Shown piece by piece: positions 41,806 to 51,633 of a stretch of DNA of 64,000 nt. Position 1 is the first letter of the stretch, and each line of letters begins with the position of its first letter. Below the pieces are notes generated by a model. It did no database searches, was not told the origin of the DNA, and worked only from the letters and a program-made list of their open reading frames with translations. This DNA is from Bacteroides ndongoniae (GTDB taxonomy: Bacteria; Bacteroidota; Bacteroidia; Bacteroidales; Bacteroidaceae). Made by a program: the position numbers and the translations under genes. The stretch is taken from assembly GCF_900108345.1 (NCBI RefSeq), contig NZ_FNVV01000014.1, forward strand, positions 1,597,664 to 1,661,663, given 5' to 3'.

Positions 41806-42765
41806 TTAATGATTCAACGTCCCCGTATTCACCACCGGCTGAGCAGCCTCGTCGGCACAGAGCACCACAAGCAGGTTGCTCACCATCGCTGCCTTCTTCT
41901 CCTCGTCCAGTTCCACAATCTCGTCCTTCGACAGCTTGTCCAGCGCCATGTGCACCATCGACACGGCACCTTCCACAATCTTCTCACGGGCACTGATGAT
42001 AGCCGATGCCTGCTGACGACGCAACATCACAGCCGCAATCTCGGGCGCATAAGCCAGGTAGTTGATCCTTGCCTCCAGCACCTCGATACCCGCCATGTCC
42101 AGACGCTCGTTCAATTTCTGTTCCAGCTGCTCGTTGATTTCCTCGCCACCCGAGCGGAGGGTCATCTCACCGCCTGTACTTTCATTGTCATCGTAAGCAT
42201 ACTGTCCGGCCACCTGACGCAAGGCTGCATCACTCTGTATCTTCACGAAGTTCTCGAATGCATTCATCCGGCTCGCCACGGTACTGCCCGCGCTCACCGT
42301 CTTTCCGTCACCCGACGTTGCTCCTTCGCTCGCCATGGTCTGTGCGTCAATCTCGAACATCGCCTTGTACGTATCCTTCAGTCGCCACACCAGCACCAAC
42401 CCGATCAGGATAGGATTACCGATTTTATCATTCACCTTGATAGGCTCCACGTCCAGGTTCCGGGCACGCATCGACAGTTTCTTTGCCTCCATGAACGGAT
42501 TGACCCAGAAAAATCCCGTTTCGCGGAACGTTCCTTTATACTTTCCGAAGAACACCATTGCCCGCGCCTCGTTCGGCTCCAGCATCATGTACCCGCAGTT
42601 CAGGATAATCCACAGCACTGCCAGCACTGCTCCCAGCACATAGAACAGCAGACCGCCCGTCACAAAGCACCATGCCGTAAGTCCTGCCCACACAAACAAA
42701 AAGAGGAAAAGGGCCAGAAACCCATTCATCTTGAAACCTGTAAAATTCACTTCTTTCGTTTCCAT
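41806..42765 (-). CDS. SPFH/Band 7 family membrane protein
   Basis: The 319-residue product has an N-terminal hydrophobic hairpin (about 14-55, two helices), then the SPFH/Band 7 domain (about 60-220: MLEPNEARAMVFFGKYKGTF, GFFWVNPFMEAKKLSMRAR) and a coiled-coil C-terminus (LRRQQASAIISAREKIVEGA). SPFH proteins form large oligomeric membrane microdomain cages, associated with proteases or lipid-domain organisation. It leads the minus-strand genes running down to the RHH and S41 genes. Confidence 0.93.
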   Translation of the reverse strand: METKEVNFTGFKMNGFLALFLFLFVWAGLTAWCFVTGGLLFYVLGAVLAVLWIILNCGYMMLEPNEARAMVFFGKYKGTFRETGFFWVNPFMEAKKLSMRARNLDVEPIKVNDKIGNPILIGLVLVWRLKDTYKAMFEIDAQTMASEGATSGDGKTVSAGSTVASRMNAFENFVKIQSDAALRQVAGQYAYDDNESTGGEMTLRSGGEEINEQLEQKLNERLDMAGIEVLEARINYLAYAPEIAAVMLRRQQASAIISAREKIVEGAVSMVHMALDKLSKDEIVELDEEKKAAMVSNLLVVLCADEAAQPVVNTGTLNH

Positions 42766-42821
42766 ACTATTTCAGTTTTAGATATAAGTTTCACAAAAAT
42801 CATAATATCATTTTGATATCA

Positions 42822-42852
42822 CAAAGATATAGTTCCGAAACGAGAAAAACAA
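42822..42852 (-). promoter_or_regulatory. promoter of the SPFH gene
   Basis: On the minus strand, TTG (complement of 42850-42852) is followed after 20 nt by TATCTTTG (complement of 42822-42829), 57 nt before the ATG. This is a strong match to the Bacteroides consensus. Confidence 0.7.
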
Positions 42853-42957
42853 GCAAAAAAAAGATTTTTTTAGTAGGGAGGGGAGGAAAATCAATGAAAA
42901 ATTAAAAGTTGAGGGGTGAGCGGTGGGGGTTGAGGGGGATTCTTTAGACGCGAATAA

Positions 42958-43009
42958 CACGGAGGACGCAGATTCTATTTTCAGTCTGTGATAATCTGCG
43001 TCCTCCGTG
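42958..43009. repeat. 17-bp perfect inverted repeat of the GACGCAGATT family
   Basis: CACGGAGGACGCAGATT (42958-42974) and its exact complement AATCTGCGTCCTCCGTG (42993-43009) flank an 18-nt loop. It is the cleanest example of the paired-word architecture. The sequence family recurs at 28208-28270, 29888-29960, 41561-41587, 61682-61755 and 62905-62970. Confidence 0.9.
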
Positions 43010-43054
43010 CCTAAAATTCCTCAACCATAATGGGCTTTTTTATAAACCAATCAA

Positions 43055-43089
43055 CCCCTCCCACGCGCGAACGCAGGAGGGGATTTTTT
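43055..43089 (+). terminator. terminator-like hairpin after the GH95-like gene
   Basis: CCCCTCC (43055 onward) pairs with GGAGGGG (43076-43082) and is followed by ATTTTTT (43083-43089) on the plus strand. The nearest genes are on the minus strand, so it may be bidirectional or part of a decayed unit. The rest of 43090-43231 shows no gene. Confidence 0.55.
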
Positions 43090-43231
43090 GCCCGCTACCG
43101 GGGCGTTTGTTCCAAGGCTGCACGAAGCGCGTTCGCAAGCTGTTCGGAGGCCGCCCGAAACAACAACTGATAATCAATAAGTTATACTCATACCGTAAAA
43201 CTTCCGATTCGCATTAGATTGGGCTTATGAT

Positions 43232-45739
43232 TTAATGGAAATCATTCCATCCGCTCAGTTTCCCCAACATGCGATTGCCTAATTTTTTGACTTGCTTATT
43301 CGGGCTTCCCGTGAAAACAGTCCGCTCTTTCCGCACATCATCTGCAAGTCTGACAATATACTCTTTCCCGGGCTTAGTCAAGAAGCAAATAACATTGTCA
43401 TCACTCTTCCTATACTTCATCTTCGCACCGTTATCCACCTGAATGACCTCAATCTTGGCCTCATCGCCCCAGGGGTTCTGCAAGAAACACCTGTTTCCTT
43501 TCAGACTTTTGATGCCTATCTGCCCTACACGTGCCTGTTCGTTTCTTTCGGCCGACACAATAAATGCCCCACGTGCCAACAGCGTAAAAGCAAGCCTGGT
43601 GGAATTCCAGGCAGAAGGAACTGCCGGAAAGACCCTGATCTTGCCCTCGTTGCTTTGCAGCATCATTTCATTCATCGTGGTGGCATAATTGCTCATGGCC
43701 TCCATGCCGCATTGGAAGAAATCGTGCGAACGGATTACATATTTCCCTCCCAGAAGGTCGTGCTTTGATGCCAGGTCATATATATTGTCGGGATAGCCCG
43801 TTACATTGTGCATCAGGCCTTGAGGATACATTTGATGAATCTTCACACCATTCATCACATATTCCAACGCCTCATCGCCCAGACCCATGCGTGCCGCAAC
43901 TTCCGGAATAGGATAGTGAGCATTGGCATCTTTCTTCCATCTGGCCAGATTAATCACCGCCTTGCCGATTCGCGTGTCTTTGTCGTCAATGCCTATCAAG
44001 CCCGCGGGGAAAGCCACTAAGCCGCCATTCGCCCATATCCAGGGTGTATAGCGTGCTTCCGAATAATATTCTTCCGCAGGAGACAGCACCTCCCCTGCCC
44101 CTTCCAATTGTTCGTACCCCCGTTTCCAAAGATGGTTCAACACATAGTTCCATCGCTTTACCAAGTCTTTATCGGCCTTCAATATCGTGGCCGCCTTTAT
44201 GCAATTACCAAAAAGCTGCTCTATGCAATTGCGGTCGCTCATGGAGTTCTTCACATATTCAATCGCTTCAGACTCGTAAAGGGAAGAGAGAAAGTAATAC
44301 TCCTTCTTCCGCTCATCCCACTGGAGTTTGTCCAAATAAAAGTTGGCTGCCTTCTTCATAAAGGGATAAGCCTTCTCCCTCAAGAAATCCTCGTCATCGG
44401 TAAACTCGTAATAGTCCCAGAACAAGGATGCTATTTGCGAGGCCGGAGTAAAGTTGTTCTTCATGCTTTCCCAATCCGTGCTCAGTTGCTCGCCGGTAAA
44501 GCAATGCGCCTCGGTTATCTGCAAGGCATCATTGGACGCACCTTTTTCTTTAGCCAAGGCCTGGGCAGCAGGAATCATCTTGAAATATGTATCCAGATAC
44601 GGAACCATCAACTGGCAGTCGTTCTGCGCACACAATCCCCAATATTGCTGCTGGGTATTCCAATGATGCGGGGTAATCCAGTTCATCACGTCCCTGTTCC
44701 AACGCCACAATCCGCCATTGAAGGTCACAGGAAACTCACCCTGAGAACCCGCAGCCATGAGGTAGCGGCGCAGATAATAGATATTCTCAAGATAGTCATC
44801 GCCCAGCTTCATGAAGCTATTCGACCAGAAAGCACTATACCACTCGTCTTTCTCTTTCTTGAGCTGCTCCAGCCCTGTGCTCTCGGCCTCGTCCAACAGT
44901 TTCACGGCTTGCTCCACCACCGGATTAGCACTCTCACGGTCAGTAGCCACACTCAGCAAAACCGAAAAGCACTCCTTATCGGTTTTCTGCTCTACCGTAT
45001 GGGTATTCAGCAATGCCGGCGCCATGTCTCCCTGCACGATTCTACAAGCCACGGCAAAATGCAGGCCATTGCCTTTTTCCTCAATCACCATGTCGTTGCC
45101 TCTTTTGCCAGCTTCGGTCTCGCCTATGCCAACCGCAGGATCTTTAGGGAATCCTCCCGAATACCACCTGGCAAAAGCACGGCTACCAAGCCTTTCAAGC
45201 GTGATGGTAGCAACCGAGTTTCCCTCTGTTCCTGCAGCATCGGGCAGGTTTTCGCACTCAATGACCCATACGTTTTTGCCATGGGCCAGCCACGTCTTGA
45301 TGCAAGTTCTGGAGAAAGGAGTATCGGCACGATAGCCCGCTTCCCCATTCTTCAACGACAGCCTGCCCTCAAAATCTTTCAAGTGAATCCAGCTGAACAC
45401 AGGCAGGCCAAAATCAATCTTCAGACGGGCCGCATGTTTCAGAACCGAAGCATTTTCCTCTTCGGGCATCAACGAAGTCCATAAGTCGTTCTTATTGACT
45501 TGCAGCTCTATGCCATTCTCATGGTTCCATATCATGCCTCCCATGTCCCCATTCCCCATAGGAAAACCTTCCGCCTCCAGCTGGGTGGGCGACAGATACA
45601 CGATATCATGCTTCGACAGGTAATTATCTTCCACGACAAACGGGGAAGAAGCCATATTCAGGTGGCTATAGCTCCTGTTTTCTTGGGCTGCTAAAGAGAA
45701 ACATAAAAAAATACCCAAGAAAAGAAATACATTCTTCAT
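43232..45739 (-). CDS. GH95-like glycoside hydrolase
   Basis: The 835-residue protein has a signal peptide (MKNVFLFLGIFLCFSLAAQ), an N-terminal DUF5703/GH95-type beta-sandwich (starting with FPMGNGDMGGMIWNHENGIE at about 55-80) and an (alpha/alpha)6 barrel core (including GGLWRWNRDVMNWITPHHWN and NTQQQYWGLCAQND). The pattern resembles GH95 and related clan members, which cleave alpha-L-fucosides or alpha-L-galactosides, but divergence is high. Catalytic residues cannot be assigned reliably by eye. It is the last gene of the PUL operon. Confidence 0.7.
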   Translation of the reverse strand: MKNVFLFLGIFLCFSLAAQENRSYSHLNMASSPFVVEDNYLSKHDIVYLSPTQLEAEGFPMGNGDMGGMIWNHENGIELQVNKNDLWTSLMPEEENASVLKHAARLKIDFGLPVFSWIHLKDFEGRLSLKNGEAGYRADTPFSRTCIKTWLAHGKNVWVIECENLPDAAGTEGNSVATITLERLGSRAFARWYSGGFPKDPAVGIGETEAGKRGNDMVIEEKGNGLHFAVACRIVQGDMAPALLNTHTVEQKTDKECFSVLLSVATDRESANPVVEQAVKLLDEAESTGLEQLKKEKDEWYSAFWSNSFMKLGDDYLENIYYLRRYLMAAGSQGEFPVTFNGGLWRWNRDVMNWITPHHWNTQQQYWGLCAQNDCQLMVPYLDTYFKMIPAAQALAKEKGASNDALQITEAHCFTGEQLSTDWESMKNNFTPASQIASLFWDYYEFTDDEDFLREKAYPFMKKAANFYLDKLQWDERKKEYYFLSSLYESEAIEYVKNSMSDRNCIEQLFGNCIKAATILKADKDLVKRWNYVLNHLWKRGYEQLEGAGEVLSPAEEYYSEARYTPWIWANGGLVAFPAGLIGIDDKDTRIGKAVINLARWKKDANAHYPIPEVAARMGLGDEALEYVMNGVKIHQMYPQGLMHNVTGYPDNIYDLASKHDLLGGKYVIRSHDFFQCGMEAMSNYATTMNEMMLQSNEGKIRVFPAVPSAWNSTRLAFTLLARGAFIVSAERNEQARVGQIGIKSLKGNRCFLQNPWGDEAKIEVIQVDNGAKMKYRKSDDNVICFLTKPGKEYIVRLADDVRKERTVFTGSPNKQVKKLGNRMLGKLSGWNDFH

Positions 45740-45754
45740 CTGTTTGTGCCTCTC

Positions 45755-46435
45755 TTATTTATGATACTTATACTCCACATAATCATACAGTCCATAATTC
45801 TCCTGCTGCGGAATCTGATCCCCCAAGAATACAAGGTTCTCGACGCTACAGTAAATATGGAATGATATCTCATTGCCGAACTGAAGCTGCACTTCATGCC
45901 GCTTCTCCTGGTCAATGAACCATGTAGCATAATATTTGCCATCGACCAGCTTAAGATCTATCTCGAACAGATGCCATCCCGGCTTAATTTTGACAGGCAC
46001 CGACGTGAACGGAAAATCCTGGCTCGTCATATATGCCAGCATATCATCGTCTTCCGCCCCGACCTCTTTCCTTGCCTTGGAGGTACCGTATCCTACCTCA
46101 AAATCAAGCTCATGATGGTCGTCACAATATATCCAGGAGCCCACACTTGCCTGGTCACCTTTCCCCATCCGGGGTATATACGTCTTCCATGTATATCTGC
46201 CAGAAGTGTATATCTTATCAACCGTGCGGACTTTCTTCCTGTCCCTTGATTCTGCTCTTGTAAATATCTTCAATATGCCATCCTTAATTTCACATTGGTT
46301 GGCCGGGTTGTCATCTTGGTGCCCGTATCTCCACCCTTCCAAATCATCAAAATTCCATCTATGGTTATTTGCCTCCTGCGCTTGTCCCAACTGAACAGAC
46401 AACAAAAGCAGGAACAGCCCTATTGCTCTTTTCAT
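45755..46435 (-). CDS. secreted GH16-fold protein of the PUL
   Basis: The ATG at 46435 (MKRAIGLFLLLLSVQLGQAQ) gives a signal peptide. The 226-residue product has a jelly-roll domain with YTSGRYTWKTYIPRMGKGDQ and the motif HELDFEVGYGTSK. ELDFE matches the GH16 ExDxE active-site pattern without the beta-bulge residue. It is clearly homologous to residues about 130-340 of the lipoprotein at 47688-49961 (YYSGRYEWRVYIPKLGMNDR, RHELDFEISSGTAEN). It may be an enzyme or a glycan-binding protein. Confidence 0.75.
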   Translation of the reverse strand: MKRAIGLFLLLLSVQLGQAQEANNHRWNFDDLEGWRYGHQDDNPANQCEIKDGILKIFTRAESRDRKKVRTVDKIYTSGRYTWKTYIPRMGKGDQASVGSWIYCDDHHELDFEVGYGTSKARKEVGAEDDDMLAYMTSQDFPFTSVPVKIKPGWHLFEIDLKLVDGKYYATWFIDQEKRHEVQLQFGNEISFHIYCSVENLVFLGDQIPQQENYGLYDYVEYKYHK

Positions 46436-46555
46436 ATCCAACTTGATTAATTGATAAAAATAATGGTGCGTCATAATGGGTAATCTGACGCACCTTAATA
46501 GATGTGTAGCAAAATCTGCATTTTGGTACACCCCTACTTAATAGCGACTCTACCG

Positions 46556-47566
46556 TTATTTCTCCATCCAGTCACGCGTCACTTTCCACGTATCGGGCGA
46601 TACGCTGCTGAAATGCCAGAAACCGACTTTAGGCAGCTGCAACTCGTCAGCCAGCTGAAGCAGGCACTCGGTGCTGCGGGCATCGGCCGCATAGAACAGA
46701 TGGCGGCATCCGTCCTCGTGGTCGTAAAGGTACATGTTCACCTTCTCATAGCACAGCCAGGTAGGAGCAGGAAGTTCCCCAACAGCTTTATCGGGCTTCG
46801 GGGCATAAATCTGCGTACCGGCAATGTCGCCTGTGAGTTTATAATCGTTGCCATAGGCGGGAAGTGCCATTACCAGTTTGTCAGCGCTGATACGCTCTTT
46901 CCAATAAAGCATGCATTCGCGCGTCCAGAGGTAATTGGATGTGGGTCCCACGCCCTGGCAGTCATCACGGTGAGCCAGCTCTTTCACGCCTATGCAGGGA
47001 GCACAATACATATCGTAGCACATGACGCGCACAAGGTCGCAGGTGTTCTCCAATACAGCCGGGTCATAAAATATCTGCGTGTTTTCATCGGCATAAAGAG
47101 CCGGGTAAAAGCCCACGCAATGGCTCATCTTCTTGCCTGCGGCATGCAATGCGGCAGATGCCTTTTGCAGGAAATCCGAGTAAGTGGCACGGACAGAAGG
47201 CGAAAGATGCTCGAAGTCGAGGTCTATTCCGTCATACCCATTGGCTTGGCAGTCATTTACGTAACTTTCCACCAAAGAGGCAATCTTTTCGGGAGTATTG
47301 ATTGACTCTTCATTACCGCCTACGGCACGATACACTTCAATGCCAGCCGCATGACATTTATCGATATACTCACGCGGGGGATTGCCAAAAACACTAACGG
47401 AGGCAATCATGTCTTTCACTGGTTCAAGATCTGCAAACGAACTTTCCTCTCCGTATACGACCCAAGGGTGTAGCTGTTTGCTTGGGGTTGGCACAGTCTC
47501 GGTTTGCTTCACACTGCAAGCGGCCAAGCCAAATGCGGCCAATACCACACACACGAATTTCTTCAT
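46556..47566 (-). CDS. GH18 family endo-glycosidase lipoprotein
   Basis: The start at 47566 gives MKKFVCVVLAAFGLAACSVK, with a lipobox at Cys17; two upstream ATGs are possible. The 336-residue product has the GH18 motif DxxDxDxE at 112-119 (YDGIDLDFEH), with Glu119 as acid/base, plus later barrel strands (LVRVMCYDMYC, LVMALPAYGND and VGFWHFSSVSPD). GH18 enzymes cleave beta-1,4 bonds at GlcNAc (chitinases or endo-beta-N-acetylglucosaminidases) by substrate-assisted catalysis. The lipoprotein signal and the SusCD neighbours suggest surface processing of a GlcNAc-containing glycan. Confidence 0.88.
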   Translation of the reverse strand: MKKFVCVVLAAFGLAACSVKQTETVPTPSKQLHPWVVYGEESSFADLEPVKDMIASVSVFGNPPREYIDKCHAAGIEVYRAVGGNEESINTPEKIASLVESYVNDCQANGYDGIDLDFEHLSPSVRATYSDFLQKASAALHAAGKKMSHCVGFYPALYADENTQIFYDPAVLENTCDLVRVMCYDMYCAPCIGVKELAHRDDCQGVGPTSNYLWTRECMLYWKERISADKLVMALPAYGNDYKLTGDIAGTQIYAPKPDKAVGELPAPTWLCYEKVNMYLYDHEDGCRHLFYAADARSTECLLQLADELQLPKVGFWHFSSVSPDTWKVTRDWMEK

Positions 47567-47687
47567 ACAAATCATCTTCTTCATTATTCTTTTTTGTAGA
47601 GGTAGATTCCGCCACACCCCATCCTACGACAGGAAACAGGCGGATAAAAAGTGCAGCAGAATCTACATAAGTGTTAAATTAATAATA

Positions 47688-49961
47688 TCAATAAGGAGTA
47701 TAGTTAAACCAGTTGTACTTGCCGGTATAAGTGTTGGTGCAGTTGCTATCGCCCTGCCAAGCAGCACCATCAACAAAGTTACGGAATTCCAGCCCGAATG
47801 TAAAGTCTTCGGAAGTATATGTCGTTTGCTTGCGTGTTATCTCACGACCGTCCACATACCATATAGGCAGGTATCCGTCTTCGTTAAGCTGCAAGTCCAA
47901 CTCGAACGTATGTACGCCCGGGTCAATGGCCAAGAAGAAAGGATCCATCTGCTCGGTATAGCAACGTATGAGCATCTGGCCCGGAATGGCACCGGCAGCA
48001 TCGCGCCAAGCCTGCGCACCCGGACAAACGTAGATCGAGAAGGTGCGCTCCTCCGTATTGGTGGCATAGATGTTGACTCCGTTCAGCCACTTTTCGCCGG
48101 CTGGCACTTCAGGCACATCCAGCTCAAAAGCGTACTTGGCAGCACCGGCAACTATATCGGTAGTCACCACCTGTCCGTTAGAAACGTTCAGGGCACCATC
48201 GCTGATTACAGCATCGCCTAACGTCCAACCGGCCGGAGCCTCATCGAATTCGAAAGCAACCGTATTGTCTTCCCCGCTCCCGGATTCACCATATTTCTTA
48301 TACTCAATATAGTTGTACTTGGTTTCATAGTCACGCGAGCACTCTGTACTACCTTGCCAGCCACCTCCATTTGACATGGTGCTGAATTGCAAGTTGAACT
48401 TGTTTTCAGCCGAGGTGTACCAAGTCTGGAATGTCGTCACATCCACGCCATCCACTATCCAGGTACAATAATATTGGTCGTCGGCATTCAGGCGCAAATC
48501 AAGCGTAAAGGTATGCTTGCCCGGATCAATAGGATAATTGAACACTCCCAAAGCTTCGGTATAGCAACGTACCAACATCTGACCCGGCAGTGCACCTACC
48601 GCATCACGGTCTGCCTGGCTTCCGGCCCATACGAACATGGAGAAGGAACGCTCCACACCGGGAACATTGTTTACAGAAATATTAGGCCCTGCCACGTACT
48701 TCTCGCCAACACTTACTTGAGGAACATCAATTTCGAAAGTCACCTTTCCGGCTCCCATATCCTCGTTAATCAAAGTATGGCAATTAGGCATAGGAAGCGT
48801 CAGCCATCCATCGGTAACAGTTGCGGTGCCAGGAGATACCCACTCTGCAGGAACCATATTGTCATCAAAGTCCCATCTTACAGTCTCTCCGTCAGGCTCG
48901 GGTTCGTCGGTATCGCCACCAATAGGATCTTTCGAATACTCATAAGGAATGTACTCGAACCAGTCAAAGATAGCATAATTCTCTTGCGTGGCAGCATGGT
49001 CGCCCATACCCATCAGGTTCTCCACACTAAAGATTGGACGGAAAGCAATTTCTTCTCCGAAATCCATAACCTGCGAAGTGATAGGTTCATCATTAACCAG
49101 CCACTCGGCCACATATTTACCTTCGTCATTCAACTTCATGTCTATGGCAATGGTATGCCATGCATCTGCTTTGATGACGGTGGTCACTCCCACAAACGGG
49201 TTGGCCTGGCTGGAGATAAGGCAAAGCAGCTCATCATCAGCAGCACCATACGTAGCACGATTTTCGGCAGTTCCGGAAGAAATCTCAAAGTCAAGCTCGT
49301 GCCGGTCGTCATTATAAATGAATCCTGCCACACTGGTACGATCGTTCATGCCCAGCTTGGGAATATACACACGCCACTCGTAACGCCCAGAGTAATACAT
49401 TTTATTGGTGTTCACCTTGAAGCGGTCACCATTGGTACCCATATGTTCTTCTCCCGGACGGGTATATATACGAATACCCTTACCGTCTTCACAGCCTTCA
49501 TGATCCACCAACGTAATAGGATTGGGAGCATCGTTCAAGCCGGTGAAGAACAGGCCGTCAAAGCTGTCAAGATTATACTTATCCCCTTCCATTTGAGCCT
49601 TTTGTTTGACGGTAATATCCAGCAATTCTGCTTGCACGGCAGACACCGTCACTATGGCACTACGTGCAGGCCCCGTATTCTTGTCTGCATGGAAAGTAAG
49701 GGTGGCATTGCCAGTACCCTCCATCGGAGTCACAGTAAGCCATTGCTCCGTGCCTTGGGTAATCGTCACTTTCCATGACGCATCGGTTTCCACTTGGATG
49801 GTCTGATCCTGATCTGTTGACGGGGCTGCCTCAAAAGAAATGACATTGCCCGACAGGTTCATATCGACCACATCCATTTTCTCTCTCATGAAGTCACTAC
49901 ATGCCGTGAGCACAGACATGCAAACAGCAGCAATAGCTATACAGAAATATTTCAGCTTCAT
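47688..49961 (-). CDS. multi-module surface glycan-binding lipoprotein
   Basis: The 757-residue lipoprotein (MKLKYFCIAIAAVCMSVLTAC) has a BACON-type domain (about 35-127; SWKVTITQGTEQWLTVTPMEG), a GH16-fold module (about 130-340, with RHELDFEISSG), and two repeated jelly-roll-like modules (about 360-560 and 565-757). The last two share FSMFVWAGSQADRDAVGALPGQ/FSIYVCPGAQAWRDAAGAIPGQ and QMLVRCYTEAL/QMLIRCYTEQM. It occupies the SusE/F (SGBP) position directly after SusD. It probably holds glycan at the cell surface. A catalytic role for the GH16-fold module is possible. Confidence 0.85.
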   Translation of the reverse strand: MKLKYFCIAIAAVCMSVLTACSDFMREKMDVVDMNLSGNVISFEAAPSTDQDQTIQVETDASWKVTITQGTEQWLTVTPMEGTGNATLTFHADKNTGPARSAIVTVSAVQAELLDITVKQKAQMEGDKYNLDSFDGLFFTGLNDAPNPITLVDHEGCEDGKGIRIYTRPGEEHMGTNGDRFKVNTNKMYYSGRYEWRVYIPKLGMNDRTSVAGFIYNDDRHELDFEISSGTAENRATYGAADDELLCLISSQANPFVGVTTVIKADAWHTIAIDMKLNDEGKYVAEWLVNDEPITSQVMDFGEEIAFRPIFSVENLMGMGDHAATQENYAIFDWFEYIPYEYSKDPIGGDTDEPEPDGETVRWDFDDNMVPAEWVSPGTATVTDGWLTLPMPNCHTLINEDMGAGKVTFEIDVPQVSVGEKYVAGPNISVNNVPGVERSFSMFVWAGSQADRDAVGALPGQMLVRCYTEALGVFNYPIDPGKHTFTLDLRLNADDQYYCTWIVDGVDVTTFQTWYTSAENKFNLQFSTMSNGGGWQGSTECSRDYETKYNYIEYKKYGESGSGEDNTVAFEFDEAPAGWTLGDAVISDGALNVSNGQVVTTDIVAGAAKYAFELDVPEVPAGEKWLNGVNIYATNTEERTFSIYVCPGAQAWRDAAGAIPGQMLIRCYTEQMDPFFLAIDPGVHTFELDLQLNEDGYLPIWYVDGREITRKQTTYTSEDFTFGLEFRNFVDGAAWQGDSNCTNTYTGKYNWFNYTPY

Positions 49962-49979
49962 ATTATTTGCTCCTTAGAA

Positions 49980-51611
49980 TTAGTTTTTTAAGTTAGGATT
50001 GTTCGCCGCATCGCGTGCCGGATAGGGGAAGTACATCTTGCTGTCATCCCACACACCTGTAACGGGTATGGCCTCTTTGACAAACACACCGGGAGCGACC
50101 TCTATCTCAGGATTCTCCTTGCGATATTCAAAGTGATCTTTCAAGCGGTTCATGCGGAACATGTCGCGCGCACGAGTAGCAATATTTGCCCAATAATAAC
50201 CGCCAATCTCCCAGCCATGCTCGTTATAAGCAGCTTCGGCCAATTCCTCATCACTCATCGAAGCACTATAAATATTGCTCTCTGCACCATCGGCACGATT
50301 ACGCACCTCATTAAGCAGACGTATAGCTTCAGTCTTATCGGCTCCACCCAATTTAGCACGTCCTACAGCCTCAGCATACCAGCAATATACCTCCGAAAGA
50401 CGGATTACCTGATGTTGTTTCTGACCCTCAAAGCTCAGAGCTGCAGGATTGGTATAGTCAAATTCTGCACCATTCAATCCTTCCACTTTCTTCATAAAGC
50501 ACGGAGCCAGAGATACGCGAGGAGATGCCGGGTCGGGATCTTCCCACCAGTCGCGCAGCGTACCTTCTTTCGCTTCGCTTTGCAAAATAATTTTCGGGAA
50601 GTAACTTGCTTCCTTGCGGGGACCGTCCGGGAAATCTTTCCAGAATTTTATCTCACCATGCGTGTCTTCCCAACCGCCGCCATAAGCCATATCTTGCATA
50701 AAGTCGCACACCACGGCGTTGGTCAACGCACCCGAAGAAAGATTATAGTGTATTCCTAAAAGCACTTCGGGATTGTTTTCGTTCCATTTCATCGAATAAA
50801 CATCCTTGTACTCATCCAGCAAGCGGTAGTTCCACGTACCGTCTTCCACACCGTCAATCACTTCTTTTGCTTTCTGGGCAGCAAGTTTGTAATATTCTAC
50901 ACCCAGATTCAAAGGCCATCCCGCCATAGTCATATAGACATAGCTCAAAGTAGCTTTAGCAGCCGCGTTATTCACCGCTATGTTCACACCATTACGCGCA
51001 TAAGGTTCATTGGTATAATTATCCGGCAGCATGGTTTCTGCTTTTTTCAAATCATCCACAATAAGGGCATAGATGTCTTCCACCTCAGCCAAGGGCATAT
51101 TATACTCCACCTCATCTTTCACTACCATTGGCACACGTCCCCAAGTAGTGACCAGATAGTAGTATGAATAAGCGCGCCAATAATAAGCTTGCCCTAACGT
51201 AGCATCCACATACTCTTTTTCTACGGGAGTACGTCCAGCATTCTCAATGATGAAGTTGGCTGCCTTCACCACTTCCCAACGCCGTGTCCACAACTCATCC
51301 ACCCAAGTATTGTTATCAGACACATCATAAGTATCCACTTCACGGATAGGCTGTTTGTTGCTGGCAGGGTGGGTACTCATGTCATCGCCTCGTACCGCAT
51401 CAAAGCCTATGGCATTGTTGGCATACATGGCATTAGCCAAAACGCCGTACAGGGCATTAAGGCTCTTATCCAAGTCGCCTTTAGTCTGAAAGAAATTTGT
51501 TACCGCCATTTGTCCTTTGGGGTCTTCGGTCAGAAAATCCTGGCAACCAGTCATTGTAAATGGCAAGAGCACCATGCCGGCTGCCGTCAATAATTGATAT
51601 ATCTTTTTCAT
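49980..51611 (-). CDS. susD: SusD-like nutrient-uptake lipoprotein
   Basis: The 543-residue lipoprotein (MVLLPFTMTGCQDFLTEDPKGQ) is a typical RagB/SusD protein: TPR-like N-terminal helices (YYWRAYSYYYLVTTWGRVPMV) and the characteristic C-terminal RLSEVYCWYAEAVGRA, then EAIRLLNEVRNRA, and FPYPARDAANNPNLKN. SusD lids the SusC pore and helps bind oligosaccharides. It lies 22 nt downstream of susC. Confidence 0.96.
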   Translation of the reverse strand: MKKIYQLLTAAGMVLLPFTMTGCQDFLTEDPKGQMAVTNFFQTKGDLDKSLNALYGVLANAMYANNAIGFDAVRGDDMSTHPASNKQPIREVDTYDVSDNNTWVDELWTRRWEVVKAANFIIENAGRTPVEKEYVDATLGQAYYWRAYSYYYLVTTWGRVPMVVKDEVEYNMPLAEVEDIYALIVDDLKKAETMLPDNYTNEPYARNGVNIAVNNAAAKATLSYVYMTMAGWPLNLGVEYYKLAAQKAKEVIDGVEDGTWNYRLLDEYKDVYSMKWNENNPEVLLGIHYNLSSGALTNAVVCDFMQDMAYGGGWEDTHGEIKFWKDFPDGPRKEASYFPKIILQSEAKEGTLRDWWEDPDPASPRVSLAPCFMKKVEGLNGAEFDYTNPAALSFEGQKQHQVIRLSEVYCWYAEAVGRAKLGGADKTEAIRLLNEVRNRADGAESNIYSASMSDEELAEAAYNEHGWEIGGYYWANIATRARDMFRMNRLKDHFEYRKENPEIEVAPGVFVKEAIPVTGVWDDSKMYFPYPARDAANNPNLKN

Positions 51612-51633
51612 ATTGAGAGTTTTTTTATGTTAC

